NCBI GenBank assembly: GCA_963580285.1
Contig: OY757011.1
Coordinates: forward strand, 150,783,092-150,847,091
Reading direction: 5' to 3'
Source of the DNA: Lucinisca nassula
Taxonomy: Eukaryota; Mollusca; Bivalvia; Lucinida; Lucinidae
Length of the DNA: 64,000 bases
Translations under genes and position numbers: made by a program
Notes under the pieces: model-generated
The model's database searches: none
What the model saw: only the letters and a program-made list of their open reading frames with translations
Told to the model about the DNA's origin: nothing
Shown here: piece after piece, positions 53,542-63,171 of the stretch
Position numbering within the stretch: the stretch's first letter is position 1
Layout: each line of letters starts with the position of its first letter

Positions 53542-54816
53542 AGAGTAGCTGTCACTTTAAGAAGAGGAACATTTTATCCAGGAGTAATTTTCCTGGGAAG
53601 TAACTGGTCCATTTTAATTAATACCATAAAAGTTCTAAATAATGCCCAGGGCATTTATCAGAATCATGTCCAATGTGAGAGAATGGGATGGGTGCTTATT
53701 GGGGGCTGCAGTTTATGGGGATTGTCAGAGACCACATTCTCTTCCAGAAGTAGTATTACAACCTCTTTGTCTGGTAGTACCGACAACATATATGAGGTAG
53801 CATGTGTTATAATAAATTGTTGACACTATATCCACAATGAACATGGTAATATATGCTTACAGCTTTGAAATAAAATGCCGTGATTTAACATGTTCTGTTT
53901 TCTTTTCATGAAACCTATACACATGTAGCTGAGGCACATGTTGAGGTAAAAGGATACAAATACCCCTTACTAATTTGTCATTCTTCAAATCTCTATAAAA
54001 CAGGTTTTTATGTGACAGACACTCTTTTACCATGCTCTGTCTCATTGTGCAGTATACTTTATCAAGAGTTACTCATATGTTATCACAGTGCATGATGTCG
54101 TTGAGAAATTCGCGCCTGTGAGTGAGAATGCTACAACAGCCTTTACATCATTTATACTGAGGATGTCTGTTTGTTGCATGTAAGAGCATGGGCATTAATT
54201 AGAATTTTTACGGTATGTCTACCAGCAAATATCCTATAAAGTTACTAAAAACACTGAGTAGATCTGTGACCTGGGCTTTTTCTGTAACAACATTCAAGGA
54301 TACCCTAAATACTGTGGCAGACTTGTCTAGGCAAACAATGTAGACTCAGTTCAGACTGCTGTCTGACTGAGGTCTGGACTGTTCTTACCTCAGCACAATT
54401 TTGAGGCATTACCTGGTCCAAAAAAGCAGCTTCTAAGATAGCAACACTGCATATTTTTTCCATCTGTCCCAATATTTATGGCTATTATGAATGGCTGCAT
54501 AATTCACCAGTTATAAATGAGCTTTTTATTGCATACTTCGGATGGGAGCTTTACTGAACTTTGATACTTGAATTAAACATCATTCAACAACATGGCAGCC
54601 TCGAGTGACAAAAAAAAAAATCTCAACTTCCAACAGTGCTGTTGTTAACAAGAATAAATTAAAGCAAACAGCAGAGCACCGTTTCAGCACTGTTTAAACG
54701 AAGGAAATAAATTGCACTGTTAATAAACTGTAACAATCTCTATAATGAGCCAAGCTCAGCAAAACCTACTGATTGCCTTTTCAGACCTGCTAGGACTTGG
54801 ATCAGCCTGCACATCT
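53542..54816. other. non-coding with MITE debris
   Basis: 54320-54400 has a diverged shared MITE core (GCAAACAATGTAGACTCAGT / GAGGTCTGGACTGTTC). 54735-54810 has a fragment like the left end of MITE-H (AATGAGCCAAGCTCAGCAAA, CCTACTGATTGCC, GGATCAGCCTGCACATC). No gene is recognised. Confidence 0.4.
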
Positions 54817-55051
54817 GGGGCAGATTGTTCAAAGCATTGTTAGCTTAACAAGCTCATTAGTGGTCAAATTGTTAACTGTTCTAACAAGTATTTACAGTGG
54901 TATTTTTGCTGAAAAATGTGAGCAGCTTTTGCATATGCAAAAGCTGCTCACATTTTTTCAGCAAAAACATTTGTTTATTTGCCATATTTAATGACCAAAG
55001 CTTTAACCTTATGTTAACTAATGACATGGTTAGCTCTGAACAACCTGACCC
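54817..55051. mobile_element. MITE-E copy with perfect central palindrome
   Basis: The ends are GGGGCAGATTGTTCAAAGC and GCTCTGAACAACCTGACCC. The centre AAAAATGTGAGCAGCTTTTG / CAAAAGCTGCTCACATTTTT (about 54912-54957) is perfectly palindromic through GCATATGC. Confidence 0.75.
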
Positions 55052-55083
55052 TGCTCAATTTGCACCCACAATATTTCAGCATA

Positions 55084-55265
55084 GCCGCAGATAAGAAGTA
55101 ATGATGATTTTCTATATTTCTTATTAGACACATATTTGTGGTAACTTGTTTGGATCACCTTGTCAAGGTCAGGCTATTCAAACAAGTACGAGCATTATAT
55201 TGTTTAATGCAGAAATAAGAAAAATTATCCCAAAAATTATCCTTGTTACATCTCCATATCTGGAG
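55084..55265. mobile_element. MITE-F copy, diverged
   Basis: The shoulders TTTTCTATATTTCTTATTAG and GCAGAAATAAGAAAAATTAT and the outer end ATTATCCTTGTTACATCTCC fit the family. The hairpin core (ACTTGTTTGGATCACCTTGT / AGGCTATTCAAACAAGTACG) is eroded. Confidence 0.6.
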
Positions 55266-55342
55266 CTTTGCTCAGTCTGAACACTGCCTTCCCTGTGCAC
55301 ATAAGAAGCTTTAGTTATCAGTTACTCCCTATATTAATTGCA

Positions 55343-55428
55343 TTGTAACATCTTGACCTGATAAAGTAATGCTATCCCAGGACAAGTGAGCTTTATCAGG
55401 ACAAGTGAGCTTTATCAGGTCAACGTGA
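55343..55428. repeat. small fold-back with 19 bp direct duplication
   Basis: TTGACCTGATAAAG (55351) is inverted as CTTTATCAGGTCAA (about 55409-55422). The right half contains GGACAAGTGAGCTTTATCA twice in tandem (about 55380-55418). Confidence 0.6.
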
Positions 55429-55502
55429 CATTGCACTTCCATGAATTGGACTGCTGGAAAAAATTTGCAAAAATGTTTGAGTATACAAGGGGGTTAACTG
55501 AT

Positions 55503-55664
55503 AAATAGAATACCAGATTTGTGTCATTTGATATCAAGTTTATCAGGCTCGGCTTCGAGAACGCATGTAGAATCGCTTGGCAAGCCTCGCGATTCTACAA
55601 GTGTTCTTGAAGCCTTGCCTGATAAACTTGATATCAAAAGACACGAACATGGTATTTTCTATTC
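55503..55664. mobile_element. fold-back element (~160 bp hairpin)
   Basis: Arms: GAATACCAGATTTGTGTCAT, TTGATATCAAGTTTATCAGG and CTTCGAGAACGCATGTAGAA against TTCTACAAGTGTTCTTGAAG, CCTGATAAACTTGATATCAA and AGACACGAACATGGTATTTT. The loop is a few bases (about 55580). The outermost arm ends are AT-rich and less exact. Confidence 0.75.
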
Positions 55665-56415
55665 CAGTGGTTGATGAAGACTGGGACTGCAAGAATGTGC
55701 AGCCCCAATGAGTCTATGTTTGGAATACATGTTGTGAAACAAGATTTCACATGACATGGCTAAGTCTGTATAGCCTTTGTATCTAACTTCAACCACTGCG
55801 CCTCTAACGGAAGGTAAGACTTTTGGTCCATTTGCACAGCAAGCTGTTCCAAGTCTGGACTTCTCCCACATGACAGTCAGCAGGCTTTGATGTGCGCTGG
55901 CTATAATAATACTTTGAGTGAGGACTGTAGAACTATCACTGAAGTCCCTGCTTCCAAGTCTACACATCCTTTAGCTCGAATCACAGATCTTTGAAAGATC
56001 ACATGACCTTGTTTCCATCATTTGATTGGCTAAATGACTTGTGTTCACTCTATCAGTATGGTGTAAACCGCTGGTATGCTCCTCTATACACTGTTGCCTG
56101 AAATCATTGAATGTGACTTGCATTTAGCAATAATGCAAATATAGTCGACTACCATTATCACAAACTTTTGCTTAAGTCAAACTCAGTTTTGGGCTAATAA
56201 CGTTCTGTTGAGGTTGTAGTTACTGCTATCCAGACATACGCCCGACTTCATATGTATTTAGATGTATACGCTCATAACACTGAGGAATTCGGAAAATGAC
56301 TCTATGCTATGACTCTGTTATGCTAGGAGTTAGTTTTTGGCATGGTTTGCTTGCAGCACAGTAATTTTTGGAAAGTTTACAATAATTAAAACAAGCCAAT
56401 ATCGAAAGCTATTCA
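55665..56415. other. unassigned; 102-codon minus-strand frame
   Basis: The frame at 55659-55967 (minus) overlaps the fold-back at 55503-55664. It includes SVRGAVVEVRYKGYTDLAMS, which I do not recognise, and it lies downstream of the three exons on the same strand. No acceptor/donor pair that would join it in phase was found. It is possible but unsupported as a 3' exon. Confidence 0.2.
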
Positions 56416-56641
56416 CCCTTAAGATGGCAAGAAAAACTTCATCTGAAAATATTGTCTGGTTACGTCGTCTGCTGTCTATTCTTGCAAATTTTTTTAACAT
56501 ATTTTGCCAACTAGTAAACAGTGTGGATCCTGATCTAGAGGAGCAGTCTGATCCTGGGGCACACTATTTGCAATTTTGACTTTTTACGTAATTAACAGAC
56601 AACAAAACAGATGATAATTGTTGTGGTTGGCATCTTTGGCG
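56416..56641. mobile_element. MITE-C copy
   Basis: It starts ACCCTTAAGATGGCAAGAAA and ends GTTGTGGTTGGCATCTTTGG. The core is AACAGTGTGGATCCTGATC / GATCCTGGGGCACACTATTT. Confidence 0.6.
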
Positions 56642-56715
56642 TTAAGTGGAAGATTCTATGTGCCATACATGTACAAGCACACTTTAAACTTTAATCACAA
56701 CAATCACAGAAACAG

Positions 56716-56940
56716 TTTTTTTGGTTTTGGTTTTACGGCCCTTTCAAGATTATTTCACTCATATCAAGCTGATCGTTAATCAGAGGTGGGCGAAAACCGG
56801 AGTTCCCGGAGAAAAACCACCTGACCTTCCGTTGCAGAACTTGGCGTCCCATGTTACCCAAGCCAGGCTCCAACCACAGCGGTGAGAAACCGAATGATTA
56901 AGAGTCAGCGCTGTAAACCACTAGGCCATGTAGGCCCGTT
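56716..56940 (-). mobile_element. SINE-1 copy, target duplication
   Basis: The minus-strand element runs from GGGCCTACATGGCCTAGTGG (head, A box) to the tail GGGCCGTAAAACCAAAACCA. CACAGAAACAG (56705-56715) and CACAGAAATAG (56941-56951) flank it. Confidence 0.85.
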
Positions 56941-56961
56941 CACAGAAATAGTTGTCTCCTG

Positions 56962-57130
56962 TTACTTTAAAAGCCATTGTTGCAAACAGTATGGATCCAG
57001 ATCAGACTGCTCAGTAGTCTGATCTTGTTTGACAGTTTGCCTGTTTGAAATATTTGCAAGAAGATGCAGCAAGACAGAAACTGACGTCATTTTCGGATGC
57101 AGTTTTTCTTGGCATCTTGAGATGACAGCC
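56962..57130. mobile_element. MITE-C copy, diverged
   Basis: CACTGTTGCAAACAGTATGG-like start (TTGCAAACAGTATGGATCCA), the GAAATATTTGCAAGAAGATG middle and TTTTTCTTGGCATCTTGAGA end match 52480-52655. Confidence 0.55.
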
Positions 57131-57300
57131 ATTCATCTAAGTATGATTTGTTTGCCTCATTTAGTTCTGAAGACAAAACACAGTATTGCTTCAGATCATA
57201 TGAATGGCGATGAGGATCAGGATCAATGCTGTTAGCCATTCTGTTTCCAAAATCTGTGATAGAAGATGTAACCAAATCAAGACAAAGCAATCAACATCAG

Positions 57301-57542
57301 GGGCCAGTTGTTCAAAGCATAGTTAGCTTTATGAGCCCGTTAGTGGTCATTTTGTTAACTTTCTAGGGAGTTTAATATCTAAAATTTTGTTATTTTGCTG
57401 GAAAAAAAATGTGAGCAGCTTTTGCATCTGCAAAAGCTGCTCACTTTTTTTCAGCAAAAATATAGCATATTTGCAATAATAAATGATCAAAGTTTTAACG
57501 ATACGTTAACTAACAACGTTGTTAGTTTTGAACAACTGGCCC
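57301..57542. mobile_element. MITE-E copy, best preserved
   Basis: GGGCCAGTTGTTCAAAGC (left) and TTTTGAACAACTGGCCC (right) are near-perfect inverted termini. The central palindrome AAATGTGAGCAGCTTTTGCA / TGCAAAAGCTGCTCACTTTT lies at about 57407-57450. No coding capacity. Confidence 0.82.
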
Positions 57543-57995
57543 GAGAACTAGAGCAGCCTCTACTACCACCTGTATATTTATAATTTTTGAAGTGGTGCAA
57601 AGGCAGCGCTTTGAAAGTTTCCTGTTTGTTTATTTACTTCGGGATTTATTCGACTATTTCAAGAATATTTTGCGAACAGCCAGCTGAACCAATGATGGAC
57701 TTCAGTGCATACAGATATATTTCAAGTTACCCTTTTGTTAGTTTAGGCTAATATTATTGTCTATCAATCAGGCATGAGACTGGAGGACTGCTGAAAAAAT
57801 CATAAACCTGAGTGAAAAAATCTGAAACCCCTCACACCCCTTTCAAAAATGTCATTTTTACAACTTTCAGACAAAAACAAGTAACTTTGAAAAACACATT
57901 TTAAAACAAAAAAATCTGAAATCTGTCAAAAATCTGAAAAGTCTCATGCCTGATCAATATAACTAAATGTAAAGGATTGTGGGTTTTTTACTTAC

Positions 57996-58071
57996 TCCAT
58001 AACCTGCAACTGGACCAATACTGCCTCCTAAATATGGGTCTGCTGCTGCTGCTAACTCTCTACCAGCGTAC
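57996..58071 (-). CDS. exon (third of three), Ala/Tyr-rich RNA-binding-protein-like tail
   Basis: It is a 76 nt exon. The acceptor is TTGTTGTTGTAG (AG at 58073-58072) and the donor is GTAAGT (57995-57990). Taking one leftover base that completes the codon begun by the upstream exon, it reads YAGRELAAAADPYLGGSIGP then VAGYG and ends in phase 0. The pattern AAADPY...IGP recalls the C-terminal region of RBFOX splicing regulators; this is a resemblance from memory, not a search result. The acceptor has only a short GTT-rich tract, because a MITE ends 14 bp upstream of it. The next exon downstream was not found. Confidence 0.65.
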
Positions 58072-58085
58072 CTACAACAACAACA

Positions 58086-58297
58086 TTAACCTTTATTGTA
58101 CCAAATAGGATCTTCCTCCTTATAAGCAAAATTCAGTGGTATCAGGTTGTGTTTTCTTAAAAATTTATTTGGAAAATGGCTATTTTTTTCGCAAATATTG
58201 TAGGTCCAGATCAGACACTACATTCGGCGGCATCAGATCTGGGCCTGCGCTGTTTACCAATTACCCATTTTTGGGTTTCTGGTACAAAATGGGTTAA
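58086..58297. mobile_element. MITE-B copy beside a splice acceptor
   Basis: The ends TTAACCTTTATTGTACCA and TGGTACAAAATGGGTTAA frame it, with the inner block GGTCCAGATCAGACACTACA / CAGATCTGGGCCTGCGCTGT. Its left edge is 14 bp from the AG of the exon at 57996-58071, within the intron. Confidence 0.72.
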
Positions 58298-58853
58298 AAC
58301 AACATACTTTTAAAATGTCACCATGCATCACCTTTCCCGATTAAAATGTCATTGTTGCAAAACTTATCATATGATCTTTTAAACCAGCAAAGACTCTGAT
58401 CAAACAGTACATCCACACATGCTAGTTAGAGTCTGTGTTATTCTAAATAGACAAGAATTTATAGAAGGTTCAGGCAACAATATGAAGTTGGTACAGACAG
58501 AAAACTAGATTACTACATTGCACCATGCACCGATCACAGTCTGAAAGGTATCTGACTGAGCTACTGGGATGGCGCACATGATACAGACTGATCTAACTGC
58601 ACAACCGCTGAATGGCGCATGTTTGAATGGCCCACTCTATGTTTCTGAGCAGAAAGAAACTAGGAAATCATTAAGGGGATCTGGTATGACTGGCATATTT
58701 TCAGCCATTTTTGTACAAAAGATACAAGTTTTGAGACTTCCTGTTTGCTTTCCTATAAACTAAGCCCCTCTAACGAAGCATATTCATAAGAAAAGCATTT
58801 AATCAAGTCTTTCTGTTGCTTCAAGAATCATGATTCTGAAAAATTAAACTTAC
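58298..58853. other. intron sequence
   Basis: With the MITE this makes the intron between the second and third exons (58072-58853). 58380-58420 contains AGCAAAGACTCTGATCAAAC, a small fragment like MITE-H. The plus-strand frame at 58569-58763 has no domain and runs antisense to the gene. Confidence 0.5.
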
Positions 58854-58960
58854 CCTGCAGCTGCAGCAGCACCATAATTTGTTGCTGAGGCAACGGCTGG
58901 TATGGCAACTCTGGCGGCTGTTGCTGGGTAACCTGCGGCATATGGCTGTGTTGTTACCAA
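58854..58960 (-). CDS. exon (second of three), Ala/Tyr-rich RNA-binding-protein-like tail
   Basis: It is a 107 nt exon with acceptor ATTGTTTCAG and donor GTAAGT. It starts in phase 0 (LVTTQPYAAGYPATAARVAI), continues PAVASATNYGAAAAAG, and leaves two bases that the next exon completes. It is rich in Ala, Tyr, Pro and Thr and has no RRM or KH motif of its own, so it would be part of a disordered tail following an RNA-binding domain encoded outside the window or not found. The neighbouring exons join in frame on both sides, which is the main support. Confidence 0.72.
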
Positions 58961-59149
58961 CTGAAACAATATACATCTTTGTCAATGAAACTGATTCTAT
59001 TATGGCATTAAGCAGAAGACTGTTTCTGCTTTTGAAAAGGAGGGGTGATTATTTTGGGAGGATCACGTTCATTATGGAAGACAGCATGAAAGTTGCCAAA
59101 TGCATTTTGATAATGGACATATTTTATTCAAATTCTGAATGTTGACTGA

Positions 59150-59545
59150 TATTATATGAAGTTTCTGGAAGGTATTTTGAAAGGTTTTCAAGAAATAGAA
59201 TGGATACAATTTTGTAAGGGAAATAACTCAAAAAGTATAAATGCAAGTTTTATAGTGCTTGAGAAATGCATGTCATCTGATGTTGATTGATATTTATATA
59301 AAGTTGAAAGGTTTTCAAGTTACAGAGCTGACACAATTTTGTGACAAACTTCCCAGGGAAATAACTAGTATAAATGAAAGAGTTGTAGTTCTTGTGCTCT
59401 GCCTGTCATCTAATGTTGATTAATATTTATATGAAGTTTCATGTAGATAGCTTGAACGGTTTTCAAGTTATACAGCGGACACGAATTTGTGATAGACTGA
59501 CAGGCAGACACCCGGGGGAAAATTCGCTAAGTGGGGAGTCAATCC
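59150..59545. repeat. degenerate array of ~120-140 bp units in intron
   Basis: Units share 'TGATTGATATTTATATAAAGTT', 'GGTTTTCAAGTTACAGAG..GACACAATTTTGTGA' and 'AGGGAAATAACT'. It closes with GACTGACAGGCAGACACCCG, a likely eroded microsatellite and element end. It lies within the intron 58961-59637. Confidence 0.5.
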
Positions 59546-59637
59546 CCTTATCAAATACCCTAACTTCTGTTTCTGTCACTACTTGTGAATATTATCAACT
59601 ATACTGATTTATGGGAAGTTCTTGAAAAATCTTTTAC

Positions 59638-59695
59638 CTGATATCTATCAGCAGCTGCATAAGCTATTAAAGGATCTGTGGCGGCATACTGCATG
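59638..59695 (-). CDS. exon (first of three seen), Ala/Tyr-rich RNA-binding-protein-like tail
   Basis: It is a 58 nt exon with acceptor GTCTATTTCCAG and donor GTAAAAG. The first base completes a split codon from an unseen upstream exon, after which it reads MQYAATDPLIAYAAADRYQ and ends in phase 0, matching the start of the next exon. An ATG lies at its second base, but the acceptor in front makes an internal exon more likely than a first one. Gene and family are not certain. Confidence 0.68.
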
Positions 59696-59904
59696 CTGGA
59701 AATAGACAATTGTTCTGTATTAATTTAAAGAACTTAAATTTAAACAACCTAATTAACATGAGCTACTATTGGCTTGAAAAAAAAAAGTTGCACATGTACA
59801 GTCGACAGTACGTTTATATTGATGGGATGCTGTCCACCTTGAAATAGATGGCCAGTCCAACCAAAAGCTGCTGCTGTACAAGCCTGTTACAGTAGTAGCA
59901 GGCA

Positions 59905-60147
59905 GGGTCCGAGGTTATCAAACTTTTTTTTCATGCTAATATCACTTGTGCATGAAATTTGTCTTGCTCATAAATTTCAAAATGTAAAAAATGGCAACAA
60001 TTGCATATTAAAATTTATTAAGCATTTTGTGCTGATCAAGGCTTGAAAGAAAAATGCTTCTTTCATTTGTATTTTAATATCTATGAGTATGATACATTTC
60101 ATGCTCATCTGAATCGTGGATCAGAAAAGTTGGGACAAGGCCATCTT
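59905..60147. mobile_element. MITE-G copy, diverged
   Basis: GGTCCGAGGTTATCAAACTT starts it and AGAAAAGTTGGGACAAGGCC ends it. TTGTGCATGAAATTTGTCTT and GATACATTTCATGCTCATCT are the paired inner motifs. Confidence 0.55.
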
Positions 60148-60297
60148 CTACAACTAAACTAAATCTGGAAATGGTCTTAAAGTCAAATCAAACATCCTCA
60201 AGCAGATAGATCAGTAGATAATACACCCAGATATTGAACTACATTCTTATTGTTTTTGCAAAATAATGAGCAGAAGCCCTTTTTCTGAATTTAAGAT

Positions 60298-60593
60298 TTG
60301 GTTGATTTGAGGTTTAACGTCCCCGTCAACATTGTAAAGGTCATTTTGGAGACGTTGCTTCCAATTTTGTGGGACTTTTACCCAACATTGAGATGAAATG
60401 ACATCTCAAGCCCTGTCGCCCAATGAAACCAATAGGGTTTATTAGCATGGACGGTCCGCCTCGCACCGTGGTTCTTGGACAGGCTTAGATCCTCTAAACC
60501 ATCTACCAGTACTAGTGTGCGGGCCGGATTCAGCTCTGCGTGGAAGCATCATGCAGCTCATATATTTCTTCAAGCCCCTATGGGCGGGGGCTG
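60298..60593 (-). mobile_element. SINE-4 copy, ~13 bp target duplication
   Basis: The minus-strand element begins AGCCCCCGCCCATAGGGGCT and ends GACGTTAAACCTCAAATCAA. CTGAATTTAAGAT (60285-60297) and CTGAATTTAAAGAT (60594-60607) flank it, differing by one A. It is the best complete copy together with 17562-17856. Confidence 0.87.
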
Positions 60594-60704
60594 CTGAATT
60601 TAAAGATATGTATAACCCTATTCAAAGTAACTTTTTTTGATTCAGAATTCCCTCAGTCAAGTCACTAACTTTCGGCCATAATTACCAGTCTGTGTAATCT
60701 CACA

Positions 60705-60951
60705 CAACCCTTTTTGTACCAAATGGAATCTTCCTCCTTATATATAGCACATGTCCATTTCAAAATTTAGGGGTGTCAGGTTGTGTTTTCTTCAAAATTG
60801 ATAAGGAAAATGGCTTAACTTTGTGCAAACAGTGTAGACCCTGATTATTCAGACACCCAGGGGAAAAAGACGCTGCATTCTGCGGCTCTGATCTGGGCCT
60901 ACACTGTTTGCCAATTACCTGTTTCGGGGTTTCCGGTACAAAATGGGTTAA
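60705..60951. mobile_element. MITE-B copy
   Basis: ACAACCCTTTTTGTACCA and TGGGTTAAG-type ends are present, with the inner pair GCAAACAGTGTAGACCCTGA / TCTGATCTGGGCCTACACTG. A small extra segment (CAGACACCCAGGGGAAAAAG) sits in the loop. Confidence 0.7.
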
Positions 60952-61109
60952 GGAACATTCTTCAAACGTGTGTTTTATAAAAAGGCCCCAAAACATTTAC
61001 AATTATGACCCAACAAAACCTGGCCCAAAACACAGCAAAGCAATCAACACATCAGAACATATCTCCCATCAGGCTATGAGCACTTTACATAGTTCTAGAT
61101 AAGGAGAAG

Positions 61110-61245
61110 AACTACCAGTAAGGATAATTTTGGGATAATTTTTTTCATTAAACCATATGTGGAAAGTACTTGTTAGAATTGCCTTAACTTCTGGGCTATC
61201 ACAATGTATGTTTAGGGAAAATTACCCCTTGATTAGCCTTGTTAA
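61110..61245. mobile_element. MITE-F copy, eroded
   Basis: AGGATAATTTTGGGATAATT and GTGGAAAGTACTTGTTAGAA fit the left half; AATTACCCCTTGATTAGCCT and TGTTAAC fit the right outer end. The hairpin is mostly lost. Confidence 0.5.
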
Positions 61246-61255
61246 CTTATTTATC

Positions 61256-61385
61256 CTATGTGTTAGGACTGACAGGCCTGAGCAAACAGTGTAGACCGAC
61301 CAAGATGAGACGCCGCAGAATGTGGCAGCTCATCAGGGTCTACACTGTAAGCAAACCATCCTGCTATTCTTAGACACAACATCAG
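61256..61385. mobile_element. MITE core fragment (type D-like)
   Basis: GACTGACAGGCCTGAGCAAA, then CAGTGTAGACCGACCAAGAT pairs with CATCAGGGTCTACACTGTAA around the GCCGCAGAATGTGGC loop. Confidence 0.55.
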
Positions 61386-61444
61386 GTCGTAAATTGTACT
61401 TCTCAAAATTTTAGAAGTAAGGAGCTGAAGTGTCTGAATACAAT

Positions 61445-61636
61445 AAAATTCCTATATAAAGCCACCTTTGGGACTGTTCAAAAGTGGTCTTTAAGACCAC
61501 TTTTGAACAGTCCCAAAGGTGGTCTCTGACCAGAGGACACTGTATGCAGAAAAGACAGAATAACTGCAACCCACTAAATAAGCTTTTTATAGCAGAATTA
61601 GTCTTAATTTTAGGTGGTCTTAATAGCGGAATTTTA
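61445..61636. mobile_element. fold-back element with 61 bp perfect palindrome
   Basis: CCACCTTTGGGACTGTTCAA, AAGTGGTCTT meets AAGACCACTT, TTGAACAGTCCCAAAGGTGG around T at 61492 without a mismatch. The outer termini AAAATTCCTATATAAAGCCA and TGGTCTTAATAGCGGAATTT form a second inverted pair. The 94-codon minus-strand frame across it is a by-product. Confidence 0.78.
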
Positions 61637-62560
61637 CTATATTTAGTGTACATATGGTAATCCTCATTATCTGAAGCTAGGTTTGATAAAAACACACTTC
61701 AAGCATTTTGCACCATACATTACAAACAAGAATAAGAAATATACTTTATATTTTGTAAGCTGACAAGCAATATTTATGGACTCAATGAAGAAGACAAAAA
61801 TGTGTCATGACAAGCATCTGTAACAGATTTACTAACAATAAAAGAGGATAAAAGTGTCATCAGCGATGAATTTCCTGGAAGGAAGAATTAGTTTACGTCC
61901 AGCCGTAGCTATTGATTATTCTTGTCATAGCACTGTAGACTGCAGTTTGAGAATCTCTAGAAATTTTCTTAAACCTCTTAAAGCCTATCCTATTGTGGTA
62001 ATTCTATCCTTATTGGGAGGCTTGTGATATTCCTGCTGGCTAAATGTCTTTGGAATGTAAATACAGATTCAGACTTTGAATGAACTCATCTATTGCATCT
62101 TTAATAATCAAATCTAAAATGTCATTATCTTTGAAACTTAATGCCTGGTTTTCACATAATTGTCCCCTTGACAATAGAGGAATATTTTTCTTTCTTTTTT
62201 TTTCTCCCAATTCTGTTTCCCTTTCGATCCTGCAGATCAAGTCAGACACCTTTGCAAACAGTGTAGATCCAGACCAGATGGTTCATGATGAGCCATCTCA
62301 TCAGGATCTACTATTCTTCATTCTCTTAACTAAAACCCCCACTGGTAATAACAATGCATGGACAAGTCCAAGTTCACTGGTGGAAAATACACTTCAAAAA
62401 CTTGTGTTCTGTTAAAAAGGCCCATAAAGACAACAGAATAAAGTGTTCAATGTAGTCATTTTTTCTGATGGTGACTGCTTTTTGGAAAAGGGGGCAACTT
62501 CCCAGGAATCCAGGTATCCTAATCCTTTTCTAAAAGGGAGCTTTTCTTACAGGAAACATA
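61637..62560. other. non-coding; shared MITE core fragment
   Basis: 62250-62312 holds GCAAACAGTGTAGATCCAGA..CCAGATGG and CCATCTCATCAGGATCTAC, the common MITE hairpin without recognisable termini. The rest is unassigned; the overlapping frames at 62040-62415 on both strands have no domain. Confidence 0.4.
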
Positions 62561-62564
62561 TTTA

Positions 62565-62660
62565 TTTATTTTGGTTTAATGGCTCTTTCAAGATTATTTC
62601 ACTTATATCAAGCCAATGATATTCTGGGGCAAGCAAAAACAGGATAACCCAGAGAAAATT
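62565..62660 (-). mobile_element. SINE-1 tail fragment, diverged
   Basis: GGTTTAATGGCTCTTTCAAG, ATTATTTCACTTATATCAAG and AAAAACAGGATAACCCAGAG match the 3' half of SINE-1 in reverse. Confidence 0.55.
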
Positions 62661-62893
62661 CTTTTTTCCTTCAGCAAATTGTCCTTTTGAAAAAGAGTTA
62701 AATCATATGTGTGATATTATGTATCCCTCCTTGCTGTGTATCCATTTACTTTAAGGAAAAATCTTATCTTTACATTTATTTTTTTTTTCAATAAGGATTA
62801 CATTGGCTCCATCCAGTAAATGCTTCATTACATGCATTTAACAGACTAACAGTATAAACAAACAAGTTATTGGGAATCATGAAAGTACCATAG

Positions 62894-63002
62894 ATGCTTG
62901 GAAACACATGTAAAAGGATGCAAGTTCCACAGTTTCATGGAAACACATCTAAAGAGGATGCAAGTTCCATAGATTCATGGAAACACATGCAAAAGGATGC
63001 AA
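62894..63002. repeat. ~44 bp tandem repeat, 2.5 copies
   Basis: TTGGAAACACATGTAAAAGG, CATGGAAACACATCTAAAGA and CATGGAAACACATGCAAAAG begin successive units, each followed by GATGCAAGTTCCA or GATGCAAC. The Met/Gln-rich frame here is a by-product. Confidence 0.75.
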
Positions 63003-63171
63003 CACTTATTTGCAAATATTTAAGTTTACTTCTGCACACTGAACTCAACGTAAGCACTCTTGTAGCACAAAACATCATGCATTTTGTCATCAAACTGCAA
63101 ACAGGCAGAGTAACAGATCAAGTATCTGATGACAATTCTAAAGATAATTTTCTCCAATTCACTATTGTAAT

